Source: Clostridiaceae bacterium
GTDB lineage: Bacteria > Bacillota > Clostridia > Clostridiales > Clostridiaceae
Assembly (NCBI GenBank): GCA_003510765.1
Contig: DOKV01000086.1
Span: forward strand, 1-7,623
DNA: 7,623 nt
Reading direction: 5' to 3'
Shown here: positions 1 to 6,781 of the stretch, piece after piece
How positions within the stretch are numbered: position 1 is the first letter of the stretch
How the letters are laid out: the number at the start of each line of letters is the position of its first letter
Notes under the pieces: generated by a model
What the model was told of the DNA's origin: nothing
What the model saw: the letters and a program-made list of their open reading frames with translations, nothing else
The model's database searches: none
Made by a program: the position numbers and the translations under genes

Positions 1-4
1 GAGG

Positions 5-1201
5 TTACTTTAGGTTGCTTCTAGAAACCAGAGCACCATGGAATTCCAGGCTCTTCACTAGGTCGTCTCCGCCTAACAAGAGGAGGTCTTCAACCTCTCC
101 ATAAATCACCACCCCATAGGTTTCAACACCTTTGTCCTCGGCATAAGCTCTTGCTTCTTCATAAAACAGAGTTTTCTCTTCTCTATATTCAAAAACCCTC
201 ACCGCTTCCTCTCGCTGGATCAGATAGTCTAGTAGACTTTTATAATGAACCTCATAGCCCTCTGCCACCAAAGGCTTTTCATGAGCGCTTCTACCCACAG
301 GATGCACCAACCAATCTTTTAGAAAGAGACCTGGGTAGGTATTTAATACCTTCTCATCGCCCATGATACTGCTTCTTGCATGGCTATTGAGCAGTGGGAT
401 GCCTATGAACTCTTTGGTGGTTTCTAAGGTCTCTCCAGTGACAATCCCTGCCCACTGAAAGTCAAGGTCTTCATACTTTTCTTCCAAGGCATAGAGCTCT
501 TCCATGGTAAGATTCTTCGTAAAGGTCACTTCCAAAGATACATAGGTCACACCATTAAGCGCTTCTAAATGCGCTACCACGGCATTTTTTCGCTGGGCTA
601 AGTAGGCTTCATCATTTGGCAAACGGATACTTTGGAAGAAATTCCTTCCATAAATGGGATCACTTTGAGTATAGACCACTTCTCCTCTTTGAAGTCTTTT
701 ATGAATGTTACTGGTTTCCCCTGTGAATCCGTCACGTAAGGTGTAATAGAGCTCGTATGCGCCAAACCCATGGGTGTCCACCCATACGGTACTGGTGCTT
801 ACTCCTGGGCTATTCAGTGCGTTAATGGCATAAAGATCAAAACTACTGTCATAGTCAAGGTTCCCTACACTTTCTTTGTTTGGCTGGTAATAGAACTTGT
901 CCACAAGGGAGGACACTCCATGAAATACGCCCACATAAAGTAGCACGATCACTAGCGCCGAGAGGACCCCCATTTGAAAAAGCTTTTTGTTGACACTTGT
1001 TCGTATTTTTTTAGTTTCTAAAACCTCCCTTTCTCTATACTCTTCCTGGTCATTTTCCTCTTGAAGAAGCTCTTCATCCAAGGCTTCCGATAGATAGGTT
1101 TCTAGTTCTTGGAATTTTTCCAATTCCTCTTCGATCTGTCTCTTTTCCTCCTCCGTAGCTGTCCCTTCTTTGTACCTTTTCATGATTATTTTATAGTCCA
1201 T
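5..1201 (-). CDS. Membrane-anchored anti-sigma factor (Sigma_reg_N / Sigma_reg_C type)
   Basis: This 398-aa protein is most likely the anti-sigma factor that holds the ECF sigma factor encoded just upstream at the membrane until an envelope signal arrives. Residues 1-72 are a highly charged cytoplasmic segment rich in Glu and Lys. One membrane helix lies at about 78-98 (MGVLSALVIVLLYVGVF). The remaining ~300 residues would be extracytoplasmic and resemble the paired sigma-factor-regulator N and C domains (about 67-160 and 205-385). There is no HxxxCxxC zinc motif, so it is not a ZAS-type anti-sigma. The ATG at 1201 has a GGAGGG Shine-Dalgarno site inside the end of the sigma gene, and the two frames overlap by 11 nt, which suggests translational coupling. 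The TAA stop is at 5-7, so the gene is complete. The family call comes from recognised sequence style and gene order; the exact signal is unknown. Confidence 0.82.
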   Translation of the reverse strand: MDYKIIMKRYKEGTATEEEKRQIEEELEKFQELETYLSEALDEELLQEENDQEEYREREVLETKKIRTSVNKKLFQMGVLSALVIVLLYVGVFHGVSSLVDKFYYQPNKESVGNLDYDSSFDLYAINALNSPGVSTSTVWVDTHGFGAYELYYTLRDGFTGETSNIHKRLQRGEVVYTQSDPIYGRNFFQSIRLPNDEAYLAQRKNAVVAHLEALNGVTYVSLEVTFTKNLTMEELYALEEKYEDLDFQWAGIVTGETLETTKEFIGIPLLNSHARSSIMGDEKVLNTYPGLFLKDWLVHPVGRSAHEKPLVAEGYEVHYKSLLDYLIQREEAVRVFEYREEKTLFYEEARAYAEDKGVETYGVVIYGEVEDLLLLGGDDLVKSLEFHGALVSRSNLK

Positions 1202-1682
1202 TTTCTCCCTCCATCACTGCTCTTAGTTCCTTTCTTGCTCGAAACAAAGTGGTTTTCACTGCACTCTTCTTCATCTCTGTGGCTACTTCTATCTCTGCCA
1301 CGGAAAACCCCCAGAAATAATAAAGCACAAGAACCTCTTGATAAGAAGCTCTTAACGCTAAGAGTGCTCTATAAAGTTGCTGCTCATTATCCCTAGTAAT
1401 GATCTTCTCCAGTGGATTTTCTCCATGGGGTAGGAGCTTCTCTAGATTTCCATCACTGGGGACCTCTCTTTTCTTCTTCAAGAAGTCTAAATAAAGATTC
1501 TTACACACCCTAAACAGCCAGTACTTCATAGAGGATCCTTTCTCCAAAGAGAGAAAGGCTTTGTAAAAAGTATCACTCATCAAATCCTCTGCCATATGAT
1601 GATTTCTACACAAAGAAAAGGCATAGAGATACACTTCCCTATGATACTTGTCATAGAGAATCTCCATTTGATCTTTGTTCAC
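1191..1682 (-). CDS. RNA polymerase sigma factor, sigma-70 family, ECF subfamily
   Basis: This 163-aa protein has only the two domains typical of ECF sigma factors. Sigma region 2 spans about residues 6-72, with the core-binding stretch DLMSDTFYKAF and the -10-recognition stretch YWLFRVCKNLYLDFLKKK. Region 4 spans about 103-156, with a helix-turn-helix of the form FSVAEIEVATEMKKSAVKTT followed by LFRARKEL. Length is normal for the family. It would direct RNA polymerase to a small set of promoters, probably envelope-stress genes, and be restrained by the anti-sigma partner encoded directly downstream. The start is GTG at 1682, preceded by a strong AAGGGGG ribosome site 7 nt away; the first internal ATG (residue 6) lacks such a site. 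An ECF-type promoter lies just upstream, implying autoregulation. The subgroup cannot be fixed without alignment. Confidence 0.92.
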   Translation of the reverse strand: MNKDQMEILYDKYHREVYLYAFSLCRNHHMAEDLMSDTFYKAFLSLEKGSSMKYWLFRVCKNLYLDFLKKKREVPSDGNLEKLLPHGENPLEKIITRDNEQQLYRALLALRASYQEVLVLYYFWGFSVAEIEVATEMKKSAVKTTLFRARKELRAVMEGENGL

Positions 1683-1703
1683 TGCTCCACCCCCTTCACT
1701 AGA

Positions 1704-1731
1704 TATACGAATGAATAGTACTTTGGTTACA
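1704..1731 (-). promoter_or_regulatory. Putative autoregulatory ECF sigma promoter
   Basis: On the minus strand a -35 box TGTAAC (1731-1726) is followed, after exactly 16 nt, by a -10 box CGTATA (1709-1704). This fits the Bacillus-type ECF pattern TGAAAC-N16-CGTA with one mismatch. It lies 22 nt upstream of the GTG start of the ECF sigma gene, so the leader would be only about 15 nt and would begin next to the ribosome site. ECF operons are commonly transcribed from their own sigma's promoter, so position and motif agree. Not tested experimentally. Confidence 0.62.
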
Positions 1732-1759
1732 AAAACTAACTCATAATCTCATTCATCTG

Positions 1760-1794
1760 AAAAAAGCCTCCCCTGCGAGAGCAGGATGAGACTT
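1760..1794 (-). terminator. Rho-independent terminator after the 213-aa gene
   Basis: Read on the minus strand, a 7-bp lower stem (AAGTCTC with GAGGCTT, one G-T wobble), a small internal loop, a 5-bp upper stem (CCTGC with GCAGG) and a TCTC loop lead straight into a run of T residues. It lies about 60 nt past the stop codon at 1854 and upstream of the ECF promoter, separating the two transcription units. The opposite strand has no T run, so it should act in one direction only. Confidence 0.8.
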
Positions 1795-1853
1795 GTCGTG
1801 CATATTCTTAAGATTTTAGAGGCCTAAAATAAACCAGAAAGGATAGGTTCCTT

Positions 1854-2495
1854 CTACTCTTCCCAGTCTCTTGATTGGGTACAAAGATCATCTAGCCATC
1901 CAATATCCAATGCTGGTCCTCGATCTTTATAGGGGACGGATCTCGCTGGACCCGGTTTGTAATATTTGCATGATTTTGGTCCGTAGCAAAAAGATTCAAA
2001 GCGATACTTTTTGATGTCCCGATCAAAATCCCACTGGATTTCTACATTGGACATGGTGGCATAATAGCATCTGAAACATGTGCCTTTCCATAAGCTTTTA
2101 CTAAGCATTCTAGCCCCACGCTCCTCATAGACGGCCATTTCAGGCACGCTTCCAGTCCAAGGGCATTGGGTATCCATGACTTTTTCAGATTTTTTTAGGA
2201 TCTTCAGGGCTCCTGCTCTATAGTAGTCGGCAAACTCGCGCTCTGGATACAGCTTTGTCCACGCCGATCCTTGAATCACATCACCAATGGAAAACTCATA
2301 CTTCATTTGTTGCTTTTCTGAGATGGCCACAGAAAAACTGTTTCCTTCCTCACTGAGAAAAAATAACGTAAACCCTAGATGATAGTGGGTTCTATTGTCA
2401 AGCAAATATCGCCATACTCTTGTTCTAGGTTGTATAGATACTAACTCTCCAGACCACTGTATTTTTTTTGATTCTTCAACTGCAATTCTACTCAT
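1854..2495 (-). CDS. Uncharacterised 213-aa protein with a cysteine cluster
   Basis: I do not recognise this family. The N-terminal half (about 10-102) alternates short hydrophobic strands with charged turns and ends in FSIGDVIQGSAWTK and DYYRAGALKIL, a pattern that could be an OB-like beta barrel; this is an impression, not a match. The C-terminal half holds six cysteines: C111 (in QCPW), C140 and C143 (CFRC), C170 and C176 (CYGPKSC) and C205. The CxxC plus Cx5C arrangement could bind zinc or an iron-sulphur cluster. There is no signal peptide or membrane helix, so it is probably cytoplasmic. The ATG at 2495 has a good GAGGGGGA ribosome site. It lies 128 nt after the helicase gene with no convincing terminator between, so it may be cotranscribed with it or use its own weak promoter. 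A strong terminator follows. Confidence 0.8.
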   Translation of the reverse strand: MSRIAVEESKKIQWSGELVSIQPRTRVWRYLLDNRTHYHLGFTLFFLSEEGNSFSVAISEKQQMKYEFSIGDVIQGSAWTKLYPEREFADYYRAGALKILKKSEKVMDTQCPWTGSVPEMAVYEERGARMLSKSLWKGTCFRCYYATMSNVEIQWDFDRDIKKYRFESFCYGPKSCKYYKPGPARSVPYKDRGPALDIGWLDDLCTQSRDWEE

Positions 2496-2542
2496 GAAAC
2501 TTCCCCCTCATTTTCATAACTGGCCATAGCTCTCCTACTTAG

Positions 2543-2571
2543 ACAATACTAGTTTCAGCTCCACCAAACAA
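2543..2571 (-). promoter_or_regulatory. Weak sigma-A-like promoter candidate for the 213-aa gene
   Basis: On the minus strand TTGTTT (2571-2566) and TATTGT (2548-2543) are spaced by 17 nt, upstream of the ATG at 2495. The matches to consensus are only 3/6 and 4/6, so it may be chance. It is listed because this is the best candidate in the 128-bp gap before a gene that may or may not depend on read-through from the helicase. Confidence 0.25.
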
Positions 2572-2623
2572 TCACTATTGATGTGGCCCTTTTATGGTTT
2601 TTTACTATGTTTGAGATTCATCG

Positions 2624-5545
2624 CTAAACTTCCTGGATTATATAATCATAAAGATCTTCTCGCACAGGCGATTCCAGTTTATAGGTGATTTTCACCACAT
2701 TGCTTTGAGTATTTGGCATAATGCTTTGTTCAGGTTCTCCAATGGCATGAATCTTCCCTAGGTAATAGAACTCTTTGGATGTTTTATCATTCTTGTCTTT
2801 ACGAACAAACAAGGAGATTTCTACCCCTAGTTCATCTGCGGAATAGATGGTTTTTACATCCTCTGATTCCAGCGTTCGCCCAGACTTACTATAGGCCAGC
2901 ATTTCTGTTGGACTTATGAAGTGGTCATTATACTGGATGGACTCACTGATGTCCTCCTCTTTATGGTAGTTGATAAATACAGGAAAGGTTTTGGTTTCTT
3001 TGTCGAACTTATATCCACCAATGTTTAAAGGTACCTCATTTTTACCCCAATCAAGAAGCCTACAGACATCTTCATAGGTATACTTTTCATGGAGGACAAA
3101 GTTTGTATTCGCGTAGGTATTGCTATATTCCTCATCATAGATTTCAAGCCCCAACGCTAGGAGCTCTTGAAGAATTGCCAAGAACTCAGGATTTTCAAGG
3201 CAGCTTTGGAAAGCTCTGGTGACTTTATAATCTTCTCCATCCTTCTCCAAAAAGACTGCTTCTTTATAGGTATTTTTAGAAGAGCCCGTGGCGAAATTTT
3301 GTGTCATTTGGTGGACCAAATTGATACGGGTATTTTCACTAAGCTGCACCCCATAGTGCTCTTCCATTAGCACCGTCAAATGTTTTAACACATCTTCTTT
3401 TCCTTCCATCAAAAGACGAATCAGTTCCAGCTCATGGGGTCTTTTCCCATTGACATACTTCTTGGACACAAACTCTATGAAGGTTTCTTCCAATGTATTC
3501 AACTGGACTCCATAGGACTTCTCATATTTTTTGAGAAAAACATGGTAGGATTTTTCTTTCGCCAAGATTCGATCAATACTCAGTACATTATACTTTCTAA
3601 ACTCATGAAGATATGGAATCCTGCCCAGTCTATGCTTGAGAATTTCATAAGCTTCTTTGATGATCTTTAAATTATTGAAATCTGTATGATCTATAGCTTT
3701 ATAGATTCTCTCCCGCGTGATTTTATCAAAGTGGATGGTAGAGCAGCCATGGATCACACGATTTCCTTCCGCCACATAGCGCCGAATGTTGTCTTTGTTG
3801 TAGGTATGGTCTCCAGACAGTGCTATGGGAATGAGAAAGTTATTACTGTAATTACCAATGAAGTCTAAAACCACCACATATTCTTTATCAAAGGTTTTTC
3901 GAAGACCACGACCAAGCTGCTGCACAAAAATGATGGCCGATTGGGTAGGTCTTAGCATCACCACTTGATTCACCTCAGGAATATCCACCCCTTCATTAAA
4001 AATATCCACAGTGAAAATGTAATCCAGTGCTCCTTCAGCATTCTCCATTTCCAACCGTTCTACAGCATCCATTCTCTCTTGTTGTGAGTGCGTGCCACTT
4101 AAAGCTACCGTTCTATAGCCTAGGGCATTAAACTTCTTTGACAAAAGCATAGCCTCTTCATTTCTACTACAAAAGACCAGCCCTTTTACCCGGTCTCCAG
4201 AATACCCATAGACTTCCATCTTTTCTTTAATATAGACAACCCGATCATCCGCCGCTAGTAAGTTAAAAGAAGATTCATCCCCGATGACTTCTCCCTCCAG
4301 CACCACATCCGTGATACCAAAATAATGGAAGGGACAAATCATATCTTCTTTCATGGCATCATTTAAACGAATTTCAAAGGCCACATTCCGATCAAAAAGC
4401 TCGAAAATATCAAATCCATCCGTTCGCTCTGGGGTCGCAGACATGCCCAGGAGAAACTGCGGCTTGAAATAGTCCATCACTGTCTTATAGGACTTGGCAC
4501 CTGCACGATGCACTTCATCGATGACGATATAGTCAAAGGTCCTGGGGTCAAATCTCCTGTAAATATGCTCTCGAGACAAGGTTTGAATGGTGGCAAAAAT
4601 AAAGTCCGCCTCATAATCTCGATGATTTCCACTTAAGATGGCCATACTTCTGCTATGTCCAAAAACTTTTCGAAAACTGATCTGTGCTGCTTTAGCAATT
4701 TGCTCTCTATGTACCACAAATAGGAATCGCTTGGGTTGAACTTTTTTCACATCAAAGGCTGCTAGATAAGTTTTTCCGGTACCCGTGGCAGAAATGATTA
4801 AGGTTTTGTCTTCTTTTCTTTCTCTTGCTTTTTCCAACTCCATAAGTGCTTTTACTTGCATCTTATTGGGCTTGATCCCTCCCACATAGGTGGTATTGTT
4901 CATTCTATGCCCATGAATCTGCTGCTTCGTTTCATTCCTCACAGCCTTATGAAGGTCATAGATCTCCTTATATTGTCTGATCCATTCTTCATTCACCACG
5001 GTGCCACAGGCAAACATATGTTGAAATTCTTGTAAGGTGCTTTTTAAAAGAGCACCTTCTGTGGTGGCGGATACTTTTAAGTTCCATTCTTTATTCTGAC
5101 ACAGTGCACTTTGGGTAAGATTGCTGCTGCCAACAATGATGGTATACTCTTCTCCCCTTCGAAAAATATAGCCTTTAGTATGCATCTTTGCCACGTCCTC
5201 TGTGACAATCCGAAGCTCAATGTTTGGTAGTTGTAGGAGCCTCTCCAGCGCTTTAGGTTCGGAGAAGTTTTGGTATTGAGAAGCCACAATCTTTCCACGT
5301 ACGCCTTTTTCCGCAAGTTCCATGAGCTCATGATAAAGGGTGGTCACCCCTGTATCTGTGATAAAAGCCACAGAGAAAAAGAATTCCTCACACTTGTTTA
5401 GCTCCCCTAGAATACTGGTCAGTACCTTTTCACCATAATCTGGATTGTTGATAATGAGCTTTGGTTTATAATGCTCTAATGCGCGTTCTTCTTGGTTGTA
5501 AAACCCATGGAGGAGCCCTTTCTTTAGTTCACTACCAAAATTCAT
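2624..5545 (-). CDS. HKD/PLD-like nuclease - SF2 DEAH helicase - DUF3427 fusion protein
   Basis: This 973-aa cytoplasmic protein appears to combine a nuclease and an ATP-driven nucleic-acid motor. Residues about 30-190 form a phospholipase-D-like domain with one HKD-type motif: H122-T-K124, then G139-S-S-N142, with E153 in KEWN. The Asp usual four residues after the motif's Lys is R129. Residues about 225-390 are the first helicase domain: Walker A SATGTGKT (252-259), motif II DEVH (343-346), motif III SAT (369-371). The second spans about 430-565: motif IV VFCSR, motif V FTVDIFNEGVDIP, motif VI QQLGRGLRK (542-550). The remainder (about 570-973) is a DUF3427-type C-terminal region. All helicase motifs are intact, so ATPase activity is expected. 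This architecture (COG3886 plus COG1061) is known, but I know of no established function; repair, restriction or phage defence are possible. The ATG follows the Nudix stop codon directly, with an AAGGAGGG ribosome site. Confidence 0.9.
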   Translation of the reverse strand: MNFGSELKKGLLHGFYNQEERALEHYKPKLIINNPDYGEKVLTSILGELNKCEEFFFSVAFITDTGVTTLYHELMELAEKGVRGKIVASQYQNFSEPKALERLLQLPNIELRIVTEDVAKMHTKGYIFRRGEEYTIIVGSSNLTQSALCQNKEWNLKVSATTEGALLKSTLQEFQHMFACGTVVNEEWIRQYKEIYDLHKAVRNETKQQIHGHRMNNTTYVGGIKPNKMQVKALMELEKARERKEDKTLIISATGTGKTYLAAFDVKKVQPKRFLFVVHREQIAKAAQISFRKVFGHSRSMAILSGNHRDYEADFIFATIQTLSREHIYRRFDPRTFDYIVIDEVHRAGAKSYKTVMDYFKPQFLLGMSATPERTDGFDIFELFDRNVAFEIRLNDAMKEDMICPFHYFGITDVVLEGEVIGDESSFNLLAADDRVVYIKEKMEVYGYSGDRVKGLVFCSRNEEAMLLSKKFNALGYRTVALSGTHSQQERMDAVERLEMENAEGALDYIFTVDIFNEGVDIPEVNQVVMLRPTQSAIIFVQQLGRGLRKTFDKEYVVVLDFIGNYSNNFLIPIALSGDHTYNKDNIRRYVAEGNRVIHGCSTIHFDKITRERIYKAIDHTDFNNLKIIKEAYEILKHRLGRIPYLHEFRKYNVLSIDRILAKEKSYHVFLKKYEKSYGVQLNTLEETFIEFVSKKYVNGKRPHELELIRLLMEGKEDVLKHLTVLMEEHYGVQLSENTRINLVHQMTQNFATGSSKNTYKEAVFLEKDGEDYKVTRAFQSCLENPEFLAILQELLALGLEIYDEEYSNTYANTNFVLHEKYTYEDVCRLLDWGKNEVPLNIGGYKFDKETKTFPVFINYHKEEDISESIQYNDHFISPTEMLAYSKSGRTLESEDVKTIYSADELGVEISLFVRKDKNDKTSKEFYYLGKIHAIGEPEQSIMPNTQSNVVKITYKLESPVREDLYDYIIQEV

Positions 5546-5947
5546 CTACGCACCCTCCTTTAGTTTCATCACCAAGGGCACATCCGCTGGTGCCCAATCC
5601 AGGTCTAATAAAGATTCTCTTTCCTGCCAAACATAGTGTAGATGCTCTCGAAGCTTAAACTGAAAGGTCTCCACTTCCAGGAGATACCCATGCATGAGAA
5701 TCCTAAAATCTGGATAGGTGTGATTCACGCTCATAAAGTACTGATTCTCCAGCACCGTAATCTTCACATCCATCTCTTCTTGGAGTTCTCGCTCCAACGC
5801 TTTGTGTAGAGCTTCTCCAGGTTCCACCTTTCCTCCCGGAAACTCGTATTTTTTCGAAATATAAGAAAGGGGACTTTCTCCCCTTTGCATGCATAAAAAT
5901 GTATTCCCCTTTTTAATGATTGCTGCTACTACTTCTACTGTCTTCAT
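5546..5947 (-). CDS. Nudix hydrolase, NudG/MutT-like (d)NTP pyrophosphohydrolase
   Basis: This 133-aa protein should hydrolyse a (deoxy)nucleoside triphosphate, often an oxidised or modified one, to the monophosphate and pyrophosphate. The Nudix box is clear: G39, E45, then R53-E54-L55-x-E57-E58, with the metal-binding glutamates present. The box's second Gly is Asp (D60). The start EVVAAII, the core EFPGGKVEPGEA and the late APADVPLV closely resemble E. coli NudG (CTP / 5-methyl-dCTP / oxidised dNTP pyrophosphohydrolase), which makes a NudG-like sanitising role more likely than a nucleotide-sugar or RNA-decapping role. Length is normal. The ATG overlaps the SDR stop codon in an ATGA junction, with AAAGGTGA as ribosome site, and the TAG is directly followed by the helicase ATG. 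All three are therefore probably one translationally coupled operon. The substrate is inferred, not shown. Confidence 0.9.
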   Translation of the reverse strand: MKTVEVVAAIIKKGNTFLCMQRGESPLSYISKKYEFPGGKVEPGEALHKALERELQEEMDVKITVLENQYFMSVNHTYPDFRILMHGYLLEVETFQFKLREHLHYVWQERESLLDLDWAPADVPLVMKLKEGA

Positions 5948-6705
5948 AATTCACCTTTCTCATACACCCACTCTTCATCACCATGGTAGATCATCCTTTT
6001 ACTCATCCCCCCATCCACGGTGATGTTCTCACCATTGATGAAGTCAGCTTTCTCCTCACAAAGGAAAAGCACCGTTCTTGCAATGTCCTCTGGAACACCT
6101 ACTCTTCTAGAGGGATGCTGCAGTTCATCTTCCATGGCATGGGGTTTCTCCCCTGTGGTATCAATCCATCCAGGAGCAATGCTGTTCACTCTTGCAAGTC
6201 CCTGTAGACTCATGGCCATGGCATGGGTTAAGGCAGTAATCCCGCCTTTCGCAGCGCTATAACTTTCCGTATCCTTCTGGCTCATGAAGGCTCTGGTGGA
6301 TGTGATGTTCACAATAGAAGCCACAGGATTCAAATGATCTTTTAAAAGAAGCGTAAGATAATACGGAGCAGATACCCCCACCCGAAGAATCTCATTGAAC
6401 TCTTCATAGGTGCAGCCGCTGAGAAGTCCCTTATGGCTGAAACAGGCATTATTTATGAGAACATCCACTTTCCCGTACCTTTTCTTGATCTCTTCCGCAA
6501 ACTCCACCAGCACAGATTCAGAAGCAAGGTCTCCCTCGAAAAAGAAGTGCTTCTTCTGATCTTGAAGTGATGAAAGAAGATCCTTCCCTGCATCTCCATC
6601 CTTATCGATAAATGCCACCGAAGCGCCCTCTTTGTCAAAGGCTCTTACCAAGGCTTTTCCAATGCCATTGGCTCCTCCGGTGATGACACATACTTTTCCA
6701 TCCAA
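5944..6705 (-). CDS. SDR family NAD(P)-dependent oxidoreductase
   Basis: A classical short-chain dehydrogenase/reductase of 253 aa (256 if the GTG at 6714 is used; numbering below follows the longer form). It has the Rossmann motif TGGANGIG (12-19), D37 after the second strand, which suggests a preference for NAD, D62, NNAC (88-91, usually NNAG), catalytic S139, Y152 and K156 (YSAAK), and a C-terminal INGENITVDGG. The Asn normally completing the catalytic tetrad appears to be Gly113 (in RVGVSAPYYL). It would reduce or oxidise a carbonyl/alcohol; the substrate cannot be told. I prefer the TTG at 6705 because a GAGGTGA ribosome site lies 5 nt upstream and the product then begins LDGKVCVITGG as in most relatives, whereas the GTG at 6714 falls inside that site. 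It heads the operon with the Nudix and helicase genes and has its own promoter. Confidence 0.88.
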   Translation of the reverse strand: MDGKVCVITGGANGIGKALVRAFDKEGASVAFIDKDGDAGKDLLSSLQDQKKHFFFEGDLASESVLVEFAEEIKKRYGKVDVLINNACFSHKGLLSGCTYEEFNEILRVGVSAPYYLTLLLKDHLNPVASIVNITSTRAFMSQKDTESYSAAKGGITALTHAMAMSLQGLARVNSIAPGWIDTTGEKPHAMEDELQHPSRRVGVPEDIARTVLFLCEEKADFINGENITVDGGMSKRMIYHGDEEWVYEKGEL

Positions 6706-6710
6706 TTCTC

Positions 6711-6717
6711 TCACCTC
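6711..6717 (-). promoter_or_regulatory. Ribosome binding site deciding the SDR start
   Basis: GAGGTGA on the minus strand (6717-6711) matches seven consecutive bases of the anti-Shine-Dalgarno complement. It is 5 nt from TTG 6705, the ideal range. The alternative GTG start (6714-6712) lies inside this element, with no comparable site upstream of it. Confidence 0.6.
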
Positions 6718-6742
6718 ATATTTAATGGTTTACACTAAGCCT

Positions 6743-6771
6743 AGTATATCAAAATTAACTGTATATTTGAA
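6743..6771 (-). promoter_or_regulatory. Sigma-A-type promoter of the SDR-Nudix-helicase operon
   Basis: On the minus strand a -35 box TTCAAA (6771-6766, 4/6) and a -10 box TATACT (6748-6743, 5/6) are separated by exactly 17 nt in AT-rich DNA. Transcription would begin near 6736, giving a leader of about 30 nt that contains the SDR ribosome site. It follows a terminator for the upstream permease, so it is probably the main promoter of the three-gene block. Confidence 0.6.
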
Positions 6772-6781
6772 TAATTTACAG
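6759..6781. promoter_or_regulatory. Inverted repeat over the -35 box, possible operator
   Basis: CTGTA (6759-6763) and TACAG (6777-6781) form a perfect 5-bp inverted repeat with a 13-nt spacer, centred close to the -35 box of the SDR promoter. Such a placement would suit a dimeric repressor. In AT-rich DNA a repeat this short can arise by chance, and no regulator gene is visible in the window. Confidence 0.3.

Noticed and set aside
1109..1396. 95-codon plus-strand frame opposite the sigma/anti-sigma junction
   Set aside because: The product is low-complexity (Leu, Phe, Pro, Ser), mirroring the charged Glu/Lys segment of the anti-sigma factor.
2552..2557. TGAAAC on the minus strand upstream of the 213-aa gene, like an ECF -35 box
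   Set aside because: No CGT-type -10 box occurs 16 or 17 nt downstream (the sequence there is GGAGAG), so it does not form an ECF promoter.
2496..2623. Possible terminator between the helicase and the 213-aa gene
   Set aside because: Only a weak hairpin with a mismatched stem and no following T run on the minus strand was found.
3167..3868. Three plus-strand frames of 60-78 codons opposite the helicase C-terminal region
   Set aside because: All are antisense to a continuous, well-conserved coding frame and have no supporting features.
5077..5331. 84-codon minus-strand frame inside the helicase gene
   Set aside because: It lies wholly inside the HKD domain coding region in another frame, and its product shows no domain features.
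5983..6262. Two overlapping plus-strand frames of 74 and 80 codons opposite the SDR gene
   Set aside because: They are antisense to conserved SDR motifs and look like shadows; the products have no recognisable features.
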